From an uncultured Collinsella sp. (GTDB lineage: Bacteria > Actinomycetota > Coriobacteriia > Coriobacteriales > Coriobacteriaceae), in NCBI GenBank assembly GCA_900759045.1, contig CAAETU010000062.1:44193-108192 (forward strand): a stretch of 64,000 nucleotides of DNA, given 5' to 3'. The position numbers and the translations under genes are program-made. This document shows positions 15,557 through 23,992 of this stretch, in pieces (position 1 is the stretch's first letter; each line of letters starts with the position of its first letter). The notes beneath the pieces are model-generated. The model did not search any database. It was not told the origin of the DNA and saw only the letters and a list, made by a program, of their open reading frames with translations.

Positions 15557-17290
15557 TTACATCTCACCGAGCATGATCCAGGCAGAGCTGTCCTGCGCGA
15601 GTCTGCCGTCTGCAAGCGCTGATGAGGTGAGCAGGACCCTGCCCGCCGGCAGCTCCACGGGTGCTGCACCGAAGTTCGTCACGCACGCCCAGCCGTTATC
15701 GCGGCGATAGGCGATGACGCCGCCCTCAGCGCCCTCGGCACCATCCGCAAGACCGGTGCGCCCGTCAAGATCGAGCCACGCAAGATCGTTGGCGCACCCG
15801 CGCAGCTTGCGCCGCAGCCAGAGGGCGTCACGATAGAGCGCAAGCATCGATGTCGGGTCCGTTTCTTCCCTATCGGCAGCATAATCGGAAAACCATGCAG
15901 GCTGCGGCAGATGGGGCGCCGCATCAGCGTCCGCCGGCGAAAACCCAAACGATCCGCCCTGCGCGGGATCGTCCGCCGCTACCCACGGCAGGGGCACACG
16001 ACAGCCGTCGCGCCCCTTCTCGCGCTTCGGTCCGCGCGTATTGGTTGCACTGGGATCTTCGAGTGCAGTCCACGGGATATCAGCCACCTCAAAAAGACCG
16101 AGCTCCTCACCCTGATACACGTATGCCGAGCCCGGAAGCGCCAGTTCAAGCAAAAGAGCCGCCCGCGCGCGGCGCTCGCCGAGTTCACGGTCCTCGTCAT
16201 AAGACGACCCGTCGCGTAAGAGCCAGTCGAGCGCAATCTGGTGGTAGCGCGTCGCCTTGATTTGCGGCAGGGCATAGCGCGTCGCCACGCGCGGCACGTC
16301 GTGGTTGGAGAGTACCCAGGTCGAGGCGGAATCGGATTCGATAGCTGCCTTCAAGCCCTCCTCGATTGCAGCGTGCATGTCATCATAGGTCCAAGTGGCC
16401 TTGGCAAACTCAAAGTTAAATGTCTGGCCAAGCTCGCTGGGACGCGCATAGAGATACTGGCGCTCAGGCAGCACCCACGCCTCGGCAACGGCGCTGCGCG
16501 GCGGATTATAGCGGTCGAACACGCGGCGCCACTCGCGATAGATCTCGTGGACCTCGTTGCGGTCCCACAGCGGATGGGCGCCGTCGTCAACCATGTCATC
16601 GCCCTCGGCGAGATGCCACCGGTCGAGGTCATCGCGGTCGAGATCCTTGGCGAGACCGTGCGCCACATCGATGCGAAAGCCATCGACGCCTCGATCGCTC
16701 CAAAACGCCAGGACGTCGCAAAAGAACGCGTGAACCTCGGGGCATGACCAGTCAAAGTCCGGCTGCTCGGGCGTAAACATGTGCAGATACCATTGACCGT
16801 CCGCAACACGCGTCCAGGCGGGGCCGCCAAAGTTGGCATTCCAATTGGTGGGAGGCAGCTCGCCATGCTCGCCGCGACCATCGCGGAAGATATAACGGGC
16901 GCGCTCGGGCGATCCGGGGCCGGCGGCAAGAGCGGCTTTGAACCAGGGGTGCTGGTTGGATGAATGGTTGGGCACGATATCGACGATGACCTTGATGCCG
17001 CGCGCGTGAGCCGCAGCGATCATGTCATCGAAGTCGTCAAGCGAGCCGAGACGTGGGTCGACATCGCAGTAGTCCGCCACATCATAGCCGCCATCGACAA
17101 GAGGCGAAGGGTAAAACGGGCTCAGCCAGATGGCCTCGATGCCCAGCCGCTCAAGATAGTCCATCTGCTGGGTAATGCCCGCGATATCGCCCAGACCCGA
17201 ACCGGTCGAATCCTTAAACGAACGCGGGTAGATCTGATAGATCGCGGCATCGGACATCCATGAGCGCGAAGAGGACTTTTCTGCAGCCAT
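15557..17290 (-). CDS. GH13 alpha-glucosidase / oligo-1,6-glucosidase
   Basis: 577 residues of glycoside hydrolase family 13, the exo-acting oligosaccharide hydrolase group. The four conserved regions are present: DIVPNHSS, GFRIDVAHG (nucleophile D208), AEAWV (acid/base E270) and LSNHDVPR (D331). No signal peptide, so it would act on imported malto- or isomalto-oligosaccharides; trehalose- or sucrose-active relatives cannot be excluded. ATG 17290 follows GGGAGG and begins MAAEKSSSRSWMSDAAIYQI; a further 90 in-frame codons upstream are low-complexity and rejected. No transporter or regulator lies beside it. Confidence 0.9.
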   Translation of the reverse strand: MAAEKSSSRSWMSDAAIYQIYPRSFKDSTGSGLGDIAGITQQMDYLERLGIEAIWLSPFYPSPLVDGGYDVADYCDVDPRLGSLDDFDDMIAAAHARGIKVIVDIVPNHSSNQHPWFKAALAAGPGSPERARYIFRDGRGEHGELPPTNWNANFGGPAWTRVADGQWYLHMFTPEQPDFDWSCPEVHAFFCDVLAFWSDRGVDGFRIDVAHGLAKDLDRDDLDRWHLAEGDDMVDDGAHPLWDRNEVHEIYREWRRVFDRYNPPRSAVAEAWVLPERQYLYARPSELGQTFNFEFAKATWTYDDMHAAIEEGLKAAIESDSASTWVLSNHDVPRVATRYALPQIKATRYHQIALDWLLRDGSSYDEDRELGERRARAALLLELALPGSAYVYQGEELGLFEVADIPWTALEDPSATNTRGPKREKGRDGCRVPLPWVAADDPAQGGSFGFSPADADAAPHLPQPAWFSDYAADREETDPTSMLALYRDALWLRRKLRGCANDLAWLDLDGRTGLADGAEGAEGGVIAYRRDNGWACVTNFGAAPVELPAGRVLLTSSALADGRLAQDSSAWIMLGEM

Positions 17291-17480
17291 GGGGTGAGCC
17301 TCCCTTGCAACGAGGTTTTGCGAGATGCCCACGATGATACGCCCAAAGCTGTCATTCGAGGCAAACAACGCCACAGCCACACCCCAAAACGCTCGCTCCC
17401 TCTCGGGCTCGAGCCTCCTGGGACGAATCGATCGATTAGTGAAAAGAACGGAAGACTCACTCCCCCGGCCACAACAGCGA

Positions 17481-17581
17481 GCGGGCTCCGGGTGCCCCAG
17501 GTTGCCGCGAAAGAGGAGGGAAGCGTACTTTATGTACGCGACCGACGATTGAGGGGGCAAGATGGGGTGCCCGGGGCTCGC
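17481..17581. repeat. Imperfect inverted repeat with a perfect GCGTAC/GTACGC core
   Basis: Arms 17481-17498 and 17564-17581 pair with several G-U or single mismatches around a shared centre near 17531, where GCGTAC-TTTAT-GTACGC (17523-17539) is perfect. It fills the GH13-to-tRNA gap (17291-17627), which shows nothing else apart from the tRNA terminator. It may be a small palindromic repeat element. Confidence 0.45.
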
Positions 17582-17592
17582 GCAGCGTCAAC

Positions 17593-17618
17593 AAAAAACG
17601 CGGTTCGTTAGAACCGCG
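17593..17618 (-). terminator. Intrinsic terminator after tRNA-Gly copy 2
   Basis: CGCGGTTC-4-nt loop-GAACCGCG (17599-17618) is followed on the minus strand by TTTTTT. Confidence 0.88.
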
Positions 17619-17627
17619 TAAGATAGT

Positions 17628-17703
17628 TGGAGCGGACAACGGGGCTCGAACCCGCGACCCCAACCTTGGCAAGGTTGTGCTCTACCAACTGAGCCATGTC
17701 CGC
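17628..17703 (-). tRNA. tRNA-Gly (GCC), copy 2
   Basis: 76 nt with encoded CCA, identical to copies 1 and 3. It is the last gene of the Gly-Cys-Gly group and has its own terminator. Confidence 0.95.
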
Positions 17704-17710
17704 ATATGTA

Positions 17711-17736
17711 AAACAAAACGGGCGCCGGAGCGCCCG
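17711..17736 (-). terminator. Terminator-like hairpin between tRNA-Cys and tRNA-Gly
   Basis: CGGGCGC-CGGA-GCGCCCG (17719-17736) is followed on the minus strand by TTTTGTTTT. It lies between two tRNA genes of the same unit, so it may terminate partially or act as a processing signal. Confidence 0.75.
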
Positions 17737-17745
17737 GATGTTGCC

Positions 17746-17819
17746 TGGAGGCGAAGCCCGGATTCGAACCGGGGGTAAAGGCTTTGCAGGCCTCTGCCTT
17801 ACCACTTGGCCACTTCGCC
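17746..17819 (-). tRNA. tRNA-Cys (GCA)
   Basis: 74 nt with encoded CCA: acceptor GGCGAAG/CTTCGCC, anticodon loop CTGCAAA (anticodon GCA) and T arm GGTTCGAATCC. Confidence 0.95.
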
Positions 17820-17820
17820 G

Positions 17821-17843
17821 AAAAAGGACCGCCTAAACGGTCC
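17821..17843 (-). terminator. Terminator-like hairpin between tRNA-Gly copy 3 and tRNA-Cys
   Basis: GGACCG-6-nt loop-CGGTCC (17826-17843) is followed on the minus strand by TTTTT. Confidence 0.7.
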
Positions 17844-17853
17844 GGAAATGCAA

Positions 17854-17929
17854 TGGAGCGGACAACGGGGCTCGAACCCGCGACCCCAACCTTGGCAAGG
17901 TTGTGCTCTACCAACTGAGCCATGTCCGC
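17854..17929 (-). tRNA. tRNA-Gly (GCC), copy 3
   Basis: 76 nt with encoded CCA, identical to copies 1 and 2. It is the first gene of the Gly-Cys-Gly unit, with the promoter directly upstream at 17942-17970. Confidence 0.95.
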
Positions 17930-17941
17930 TTGCGGGTTATT

Positions 17942-17990
17942 AATTTACGCGAGTTATCCAAAAGACGCAAGTACTTTTTTCAAAAAAGTT
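17942..17990 (-). promoter_or_regulatory. tRNA promoter with upstream A/T palindrome, site 2
   Basis: TTGCGT (17970-17965), a 17-nt spacer and TAAATT (17947-17942) on the minus strand precede tRNA-Gly copy 3. The palindrome AACTTTTTTGAAAAAAGT (17990-17973) lies directly upstream of the -35. Confidence 0.7.
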
Positions 17991-18034
17991 GCCGGCCGCG
18001 TGTTCTTGGTGGCTAAACGCGCTAAAGCGATTGG

Positions 18035-18781
18035 CTAGGCACGCGATTCCAGTGCTCCGCTAAATAGCTTCACCATCTGCACGCGCGTGCCGGTGCCGTC
18101 TGTGCGACGAGCAACCTCCACGTTATCGACAAGCATACGCATAAGCTTGATACCACGGCCGCGTTCCTCAGATGCGACCGGTTCGCTCGCTCCATCGATA
18201 GAATAGCCGGCACCCCGATCAAGCACCTCAACCACGACGCGATCGCCATAGGCCTGAACCGTCAGGACGCACCCGATACCGCCCGCATGGTCATAGGCAT
18301 TACCCAGCGCCTCCCCCGACGCCAACGCGACATCGTAGCGCTCGTCGCGGCGCAACGGAAGCGATTCAAGGAGTTCGGCGATGCGATGTCGATAGTATGG
18401 AAGATTCTCGATACCCTGTCGGACCTCGACGCTCTTGCTCCATCGTGGCAACTCTCCCACCGGAATAGCGGGAATCGACTCACGCGCCGGACCCGCAACA
18501 TGAAGGATGTCGACAAGTCGGGCAATCTCCAAAAAGCGAATGACCTCATCGGAGGCGTTAACGAGCGAAAGCAGGCCCTCTCGCCTCATGAGCTCTCTGG
18601 CACGTGTAAGCAAAAACGCCAAACCCGTCGAGTCGATAAAGCCCACGGCCTGGCAATTGATGACAACGCGACGCACGCCCCGGTCGATCAGATTATCCAA
18701 CCGTGGACGCAGCACGGACACCGAGGCGATGTCGACATCACCCGGTGGCGTCAAAACCGCTATGTCATTCCACTCATTCAT
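18035..18781 (-). CDS. STAS domain fused to a HATPase (anti-sigma antagonist plus anti-sigma kinase type)
   Basis: 248 residues. Residues 1-100 are a STAS domain with the phosphorylatable serine S51 in FIDSTGLAFLL. About residues 115-245 are an RsbW/SpoIIAB-like GHKL ATPase with the N-box (EALGNAYDHAG: E157, N161), DRGAGYSID and the G-rich ERGRGIKLMRML. These functions normally sit on separate partner proteins (RsbV and RsbW). It lies 81 nt downstream of a PP2C phosphatase that could dephosphorylate S51. ATG 18781 has only a distant GGGGAA; TTG 18799 is the alternative start. The sigma factor or other target is not in the window. Confidence 0.85.
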   Translation of the reverse strand: MNEWNDIAVLTPPGDVDIASVSVLRPRLDNLIDRGVRRVVINCQAVGFIDSTGLAFLLTRARELMRREGLLSLVNASDEVIRFLEIARLVDILHVAGPARESIPAIPVGELPRWSKSVEVRQGIENLPYYRHRIAELLESLPLRRDERYDVALASGEALGNAYDHAGGIGCVLTVQAYGDRVVVEVLDRGAGYSIDGASEPVASEERGRGIKLMRMLVDNVEVARRTDGTGTRVQMVKLFSGALESRA

Positions 18782-18862
18782 ACGACCATGGTTCCCCAAA
18801 AGAGCTCGCTCGATGCATACATATCTGCAGCTGCGCAGATTTTGCCCGTCAAGTATCGCGGT

Positions 18863-21208
18863 CTACGATCGACCCCGTAAAAACTCAAGGGAAACCAGCG
18901 CAATGTCATCGTCCAGCGCCGACTCGGTAAAGCGGTCAAGCTCTCCCAAGACCTTACCGCAGATTCCCGATACACCCTCACCCGAGACAGAGAGCAAAAG
19001 GTCACGAAGGCGCTGCTCGCCAAAGAAAGCACCCGAGCGATCACGTGCTTCGATTGCTCCGTCGGTATACATGAATAGCATGTCACCAGGAGCGAACGTA
19101 AACACGCCTGTCTCGTACACCATGCTCTCAAAGGCACCGATCACGCCCGATTGGCACCCAAGGAGCTCCACTTCTCCCCCTCGGGTTTCTCCGCCGCCAA
19201 GCGGCGTCGACGACGGTCTAATGACCATAGTGGGAGGATGTCCCGCAGAGCAGTAGGTAGCGCGACCCGCTTTAAGATCAATCTTGGCGATAAACGCCGT
19301 CACGAACGTCTCGACCCTCGAAAAGCCCATGAGCATGCTATTGAGCGAGCGGGCCATACGGGCGGGCCCAGCACCCTCCCAGGCATAGGCCGTCAGCGCC
19401 GTCTTGACGAGCGCTGACATCGACGCCGCCTCGATTCCTTTGCCGGATACATCGCCCAAAATCATAACGGCGCAATCGTCGGGAAGACGGACAAGAGTAT
19501 AGAAGTCGCCGCCAACCAACGCCGAATTCGTTGCCGAAAGGTATACCGAATCGGTCGCGATACCCGGAACGTCACCAAGCGAATTTCTCATGCCAATCTG
19601 GAGGGTCTGAGCGATATGGCGCTCCTCGCGCTTTTGAGATTCGCCCTCGTAGATCAGTTCAAAGTCATGCGCCAAGTGCACCAAGTAGTCATATTCAAGG
19701 TCATCAATCGGCTCTTGACTACCGTCACGAAGCAGAAGCGCGCGCGTCGTCGGGCCTTTCGCAACAGAAGCAGGAACGATCGCGTCGTTGCTGTGTTTGC
19801 CATCACCCTCAGAGCGCGGGCGCCCCGCCTCGATGCCGGTGTCGACGTAGAGACCCTGGCAAGGCAGACCATGCGCCCTAAGCCAGCCTCCCATAGGCAT
19901 CGATTCGTCAACGCGAGTTATACGGACGTGTTTAAGATCCTCGGCACTCGTGCCGCCCAAAACAGACGCCTCAAAGCCATCAGAGCCAACCCCCAAACGT
20001 GCCGCTGGCGCCGTCGTGGAAAAGAAAAGTTTCTCGGGATCGTCCGGCAAAGCAACGCGACTGCCGCCTTCAAAATCTATGACATAGGAGCCCAGACTGG
20101 CGTCATACTCAACAGGGCAAAAATGACAGTTGAGCATATTGCAAATCTCGGACGATATAGCCTGGGTAGCCGCGGCGGAATCGTCTAGAAAGGTAAACAA
20201 CTCATCACGTAAGACATTGAGCGAGCGGCCAAGCTCGGCCGTGCGACGAGAGCGAAGGCTCGATGCCATGCCGACCAGCTGGATAGACAGGTAATCGCAA
20301 ATGACCTCGAGTACATTAACGTCATAGGCGAGCGGTGCCTGAGGGCGCTTCCAACCAACTTCCAGCACGCCAAGGATCTGCGTACCGTAAAAAACGGGAA
20401 GACAGATCTCGCTGCGGTACGGAGGCATATCCTGCACGCGCAACAGGTGCTTAGAACGATTGTCCAGGTCCATGAACATACCGGAGGCAGCCCTATCACC
20501 CTCAAGGTCCTGTTGAATCGACAAGCGACAGGCACGCGACTCGCGAAGAACATACGTCGGAATGCCAGCGCCATACGGCAAAAACTCGGGCAGGTAGCTG
20601 TCGTGCAGCTCCTTGGAGACACCGCGAAGCTTAAAACCGCCGCTCTCAGAAAAATAGATAGCGGCACCCGAAGCATCGAGCGTTCCTACAAGCTGGTTCA
20701 AAACGATATCTAACAAACTGGGCAGCTCATCGGAGCCCACCGTGCTCATAATGACCGACAATGTACCCGAGAGACGCTTATTCGCCACTCTAAGCTCCGA
20801 AAGCGCACGCTTGAGCTGACGGTCGTGCGAATACTGTTCTTCGATGCTATGGAGTGCCACCAGAACGCGCGGCGCACGGCGGCCAAAGATTCGAGGCGGC
20901 GTAACCGAGCCGGCACAAACCAGGACGGGAATAAACGATCCGTCACTTAACTTGAGCATCAACTCGCTCTTTGTTCCATTGGTCTCAAAAGGAAGCCGAT
21001 GCTCTGTCGCGCGTTCAAAAGCCGACGAGTACAGAACGTCTTTGACATCACCGCCGATGACGTCAGCGCGTTCCTCGCACATCAGGTCGAGCAAACGATT
21101 ATTCACATGCAGAATGGTTCCGTCGAGCTCACAGATGATGACAGCATCGCTCGTGATCTCGACCAATTGGGCAACGTCCGCCCACTCATTGCGCTCAAGC
21201 GTTTCCAT
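18863..21208 (-). CDS. PAS-GAF sensor with SpoIIE/RsbU-type PP2C phosphatase
   Basis: 781 residues. Order: a PAS domain (about 12-125, with VEITSDAVIICELDGTILHV), a short coiled segment (RQLKRALSELRVANKRLS), a GAF-like domain (about 165-335), a linker of about 200 residues that includes a short second GAF-like stretch, and the C-terminal PP2C domain with metal-site acidic residues in VGGDFYTL, LGDVSGKGIEA and MYTDGAIEA. No membrane segment, so it senses a cytoplasmic signal. It would dephosphorylate a STAS partner, most simply the fusion protein encoded next. ATG 21208 follows GTGAGG. Confidence 0.88.
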   Translation of the reverse strand: METLERNEWADVAQLVEITSDAVIICELDGTILHVNNRLLDLMCEERADVIGGDVKDVLYSSAFERATEHRLPFETNGTKSELMLKLSDGSFIPVLVCAGSVTPPRIFGRRAPRVLVALHSIEEQYSHDRQLKRALSELRVANKRLSGTLSVIMSTVGSDELPSLLDIVLNQLVGTLDASGAAIYFSESGGFKLRGVSKELHDSYLPEFLPYGAGIPTYVLRESRACRLSIQQDLEGDRAASGMFMDLDNRSKHLLRVQDMPPYRSEICLPVFYGTQILGVLEVGWKRPQAPLAYDVNVLEVICDYLSIQLVGMASSLRSRRTAELGRSLNVLRDELFTFLDDSAAATQAISSEICNMLNCHFCPVEYDASLGSYVIDFEGGSRVALPDDPEKLFFSTTAPAARLGVGSDGFEASVLGGTSAEDLKHVRITRVDESMPMGGWLRAHGLPCQGLYVDTGIEAGRPRSEGDGKHSNDAIVPASVAKGPTTRALLLRDGSQEPIDDLEYDYLVHLAHDFELIYEGESQKREERHIAQTLQIGMRNSLGDVPGIATDSVYLSATNSALVGGDFYTLVRLPDDCAVMILGDVSGKGIEAASMSALVKTALTAYAWEGAGPARMARSLNSMLMGFSRVETFVTAFIAKIDLKAGRATYCSAGHPPTMVIRPSSTPLGGGETRGGEVELLGCQSGVIGAFESMVYETGVFTFAPGDMLFMYTDGAIEARDRSGAFFGEQRLRDLLLSVSGEGVSGICGKVLGELDRFTESALDDDIALVSLEFLRGRS

Positions 21209-21233
21209 CGTGAACCTCACCGTCTATCGGTAA

Positions 21234-21255
21234 CAAAAAAGCCTCCGAAGAGGCT
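21234..21255 (-). terminator. Intrinsic terminator of tRNA-Leu
   Basis: AGCCTC-4-nt loop-GAGGCT (21240-21255) is followed on the minus strand by TTTTTTG, 12 nt past tRNA-Leu and upstream of the phosphatase gene. Confidence 0.85.
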
Positions 21256-21267
21256 TCTCAAATGCGA

Positions 21268-21357
21268 TGGTGTCGGAGGCGGGACTTGAACCCGCATGAC
21301 CAAAAAGCGGTCACTAGCACCTCAAGCTAGCGCGTCTGCCAATTCCGCCACTCCGAC
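21268..21357 (-). tRNA. tRNA-Leu (GAG)
   Basis: 90 nt with encoded CCA and a long variable arm (TGACCGCTTTTTGGTCA), typical of class II tRNA-Leu. The anticodon stem CTAGC/GCTAG has loop TTGAGGT, anticodon GAG. Acceptor GTCGGAG/CTCCGAC. Confidence 0.95.
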
Positions 21358-21414
21358 ATGCTATGTTGTTGATTCGCGGTTCGCTTTGTTGAACCCGCGC
21401 GTTCAACGAGGAAG

Positions 21415-21464
21415 ATAATAACCTATGATTCGAGAACTGTGCAAGCACTTTTTTGAAAAAAGTT
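21415..21464 (-). promoter_or_regulatory. tRNA-Leu promoter with upstream A/T palindrome, site 3
   Basis: TTGCAC (21444-21439) is followed on the minus strand by an 18-nt spacer and TATTAT (21420-21415). The palindrome ACTTTTTTGAAAAAAGT (21447-21463) sits directly upstream of the -35, as in sites 1 and 2. Confidence 0.7.
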
Positions 21465-21635
21465 TACGAATTTGTAAATGCGCAGGTAGACTGACCTGTT
21501 CGGGCAGGAATGAGGTTGCTTTCCAACGCGTCCTCGGGCATGCCCTAGGGGCACGTACTCCAGGCACCGTTCTCAAACATGTTTTGAGGGCTGATGCAAA
21601 TTTAGTGGCTCTGCTTTGCCGAGCCCTTATATGGG

Positions 21636-21661
21636 GAGGCCGGAGCCAAGGCTCCGGCCTC
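21636..21661. repeat. 12-bp perfect GC-rich hairpin in a non-coding gap
   Basis: GAGGCCGGAGCC-AA-GGCTCCGGCCTC. No T-run on either strand. It lies in the 512-bp gap 21358-21869, which also holds the tRNA-Leu promoter and the long hairpin at 21727-21853. I see no credible gene in 21465-21726. Confidence 0.5.
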
Positions 21662-21726
21662 ACACAATTCCCTATCAGATTAAGCGAGCGATCAGGGAAT
21701 CGCACTCCCCTTGCCGAGTTAACGTA

Positions 21727-21853
21727 GGGCCCGCCCTGGTGTTACTTTTCAGAACACTCCGCAGGACGCAAGAAACCCCCGCCGCACGAAGTGCGCAGCG
21801 GGGGTTTCTTGCATGTCCGAGGACGTTCTGAAAAGTAACAACAGGGCGGGCCC
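21727..21853. terminator. Very long hairpin after oppF
   Basis: A 127-bp nearly symmetrical inverted repeat. The core GCAAGAAACCCCCGC and its complement around a short GCAC-GAA-GTGC tip is a typical strong terminator; outer arms (GGGCCCGCCCTG then TTACTTTTCAGAAC and their complements) extend it far beyond usual length, with a short mismatched region between. It begins 16 nt past the oppF stop and would end the opp operon. It may derive from a palindromic repeat element. Confidence 0.75.
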
Positions 21854-21869
21854 GGACGAGAACAACCGA

Positions 21870-22898
21870 CTACAGGTCGATGTGCGATTCCTTGATCGGG
21901 AACGGCTCGGCGAAGTGGCAGGCACAGCAGTGACCCGGTGCAACTTCCTTAAACTCGGGGAGCTTCTCGGAGCAGATACCCTGCGCGATCGGGCAACGCG
22001 TGTGGAAACGGCAGCCGGTCGGCGGATCCAGCGGCGACGGCGGATCGCCAGCGAGGATGATGCGCTTGCGGGTCTTCTGGATATCAGGATCGGGAACCGG
22101 CACGGCAGACAGCAGCGACTGCGTGTACGGATGGTGAGGCTCGCTATAGAGCGTCTTCCAGTCCGAAACCTCGACCATCTTACCCAGATACATAACGGCA
22201 ACGCGATCGGAGATGTGCTGTACGACGGACAGGTCGTGTGCGATAAACAGATACGCGGTACCGAACTTGTCCTGCAGTTCCTTGAGCAGGTTCAGAACCT
22301 GGGCCTGAATGGACACATCCAGAGCGGATACCGGCTCGTCACAGATAATCAGCTTGGGCTTCAGCGCAAAAGCGCGGGCAATACCGACACGCTGACGCTG
22401 GCCGCCCGAGAACTCATGCGGATAGCGGTTGATGTGCTCGGGGTTCAGTCCAACGACGTCGAGAAGCTCACGGACGCGCTCAATGCGCTCCTCCTTGGTA
22501 CCCACACCATGAATGGTCATGGGCTCGGAGACAATCTCACCGATGGTCATACGAGGGTTGAGCGAAGCATAAGGATCCTGGAAGATAAACTGCATCTCAC
22601 GACGCATGTCCTTGATCTCATGCTTGCTCATCTCGGCAACATCTTTGCCCTGGAAGAACACCTTGCCGGCGGTCGGCTTGGTCAGACGCATGATAGTGCG
22701 GCCCGTGGTGGATTTACCGCAACCAGACTCGCCAACCAGACCAAAGGTCTCGCCAGGATAAATCTCAAAAGAGATGTCGTTTACAGCAGAGACGACGCGC
22801 TTGGAAAAACGCTTGGCGAACATGCCGGACTCTGCGGGAAACTCCTTGGAGAGGTGCTCGACCTTCAGCAGTGGAGTGCGCTCGTTATTGTCTGCCAT
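21870..22898 (-). CDS. oppF: Oligopeptide ABC transporter ATP-binding protein OppF
   Basis: 342 residues: Walker A GESGCGKST, Q-loop region FIFQDPYASLNPRMT, signature LSGG-type FSGGQRQRVGIARA and Walker B LIICDEPVSALD, then the oligopeptide/dipeptide C-terminal extension with clustered Cys (CRFHTRCPIAQGIC) typical of OppD/F. It powers import with OppD. Last gene of oppABCDF on the minus strand; its ATG directly follows the oppD stop codon. Confidence 0.93.
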   Translation of the reverse strand: MADNNERTPLLKVEHLSKEFPAESGMFAKRFSKRVVSAVNDISFEIYPGETFGLVGESGCGKSTTGRTIMRLTKPTAGKVFFQGKDVAEMSKHEIKDMRREMQFIFQDPYASLNPRMTIGEIVSEPMTIHGVGTKEERIERVRELLDVVGLNPEHINRYPHEFSGGQRQRVGIARAFALKPKLIICDEPVSALDVSIQAQVLNLLKELQDKFGTAYLFIAHDLSVVQHISDRVAVMYLGKMVEVSDWKTLYSEPHHPYTQSLLSAVPVPDPDIQKTRKRIILAGDPPSPLDPPTGCRFHTRCPIAQGICSEKLPEFKEVAPGHCCACHFAEPFPIKESHIDL

Positions 22899-23990
22899 TT
22901 ACGCCTCGCCTCCCTTCTTGGAATCCTTGCGCGTACGAGACGTCTCGGGAGCGTTCTTAAGGAACTCGGGGTCACCGGAATAATGGCACGCAGAATAGTG
23001 GCCGGACTCGGTGACAACACGCTCGGGGCGCTGCTTGCGGCACTTATCGGTTGCATAGGGGCAACGAGGCGAGAACACGCAGCCCTCGGGCAGGTTCATG
23101 AGCGAAGGCGGGTTGCCGTGAATCGGCGTAAGCGGCTTCTTCTCATCGATGGCCTGCTCCGGGATGGAGCGGATAAGGCCCCAGGTATAGGGGTGGCGGC
23201 TCTCGTAGAAGATTTCCTCAGCAGTACCGAACTCGACGGGACGGCCGGCGTACATAACCATGATCTTATCGGCCATATCGGCGACGACGCCCAGGTCATG
23301 GGTAATCATGATGATGGCGTTGCCGTTCTTCTCCTGCATTTCCTGCATAAGCTCAATAATCTGAGCCTGAATGGTAACGTCCAGGGCAGTCGTGGGCTCG
23401 TCGGCAATCAGAATATCGGGATCGCAGGCAAGGGCCATGGCAATCATGACGCGCTGACGCATACCGCCAGAGAACTGATGCGGATACTCATTGACGCGCT
23501 TCTCGGGCTCGGGAATGCCAACGAGGTCCAAAAGCTCGGTGGCGCGCTTGAGCGCCTCCTGCTTGGAGTAACCACGGTGCAGACGAAGGCCCTCGCCCAC
23601 CTGCTTACCAATCTTATAGACCGGGTTCAAGGAGGTCATAGGATCCTGGAAGATCATCGCGATATCATTGCCGCGAATGTGCTGCATCTCTTCCTCGGTC
23701 ATCTCGAGGATGGAGCGACCGCGATAGCGAACGTCACCGCCCTCGATCTTTCCCGGAGGCATCGAGATGAGGCCCATGATGGTCATGGCGGTCACGGACT
23801 TACCGGAGCCGGACTCGCCGACGACGCCCAGGGTCTCGCCACGATCGAGCGTATAGGACACACCGTCGACAGCGCGAACGACGCCATCCTCGGTATGGAA
23901 ATACATCTTAAGGTCATCGACCTCGAGTAGATGCTGACCCTCGGGAACCGGCTGGTCCTTCAGGTCCACATAGTTCTTGTTCTTCTTCAT
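22899..23990 (-). CDS. oppD: Oligopeptide ABC transporter ATP-binding protein OppD
   Basis: 363 residues: Walker A GESGSGKSV, FQDPMTSLNPVYKIG, signature FSGGMRQRVMIAMAL, Walker B ILIADEPTTALDVT and the C-terminal Cys-containing extension (CVFSPRCPYATDKC). The GMRQRVMIAMAL form and order identify it as the D subunit. 2 nt separate it from oppC. Confidence 0.93.
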   Translation of the reverse strand: MKKNKNYVDLKDQPVPEGQHLLEVDDLKMYFHTEDGVVRAVDGVSYTLDRGETLGVVGESGSGKSVTAMTIMGLISMPPGKIEGGDVRYRGRSILEMTEEEMQHIRGNDIAMIFQDPMTSLNPVYKIGKQVGEGLRLHRGYSKQEALKRATELLDLVGIPEPEKRVNEYPHQFSGGMRQRVMIAMALACDPDILIADEPTTALDVTIQAQIIELMQEMQEKNGNAIIMITHDLGVVADMADKIMVMYAGRPVEFGTAEEIFYESRHPYTWGLIRSIPEQAIDEKKPLTPIHGNPPSLMNLPEGCVFSPRCPYATDKCRKQRPERVVTESGHYSACHYSGDPEFLKNAPETSRTRKDSKKGGEA

Positions 23991-23992
23991 CC

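Noticed and set aside
15340..17929. CRISPR-like repeats suggested by three identical 76-bp segments
   Set aside because: These are three tRNA-Gly(GCC) genes with full cloverleaf features.
21425..21705. Open frames of about 100 codons on both strands between tRNA-Leu and oppF
   Set aside because: They overlap each other, the tRNA promoter motif and a hairpin, and have no binding site or recognisable domain.
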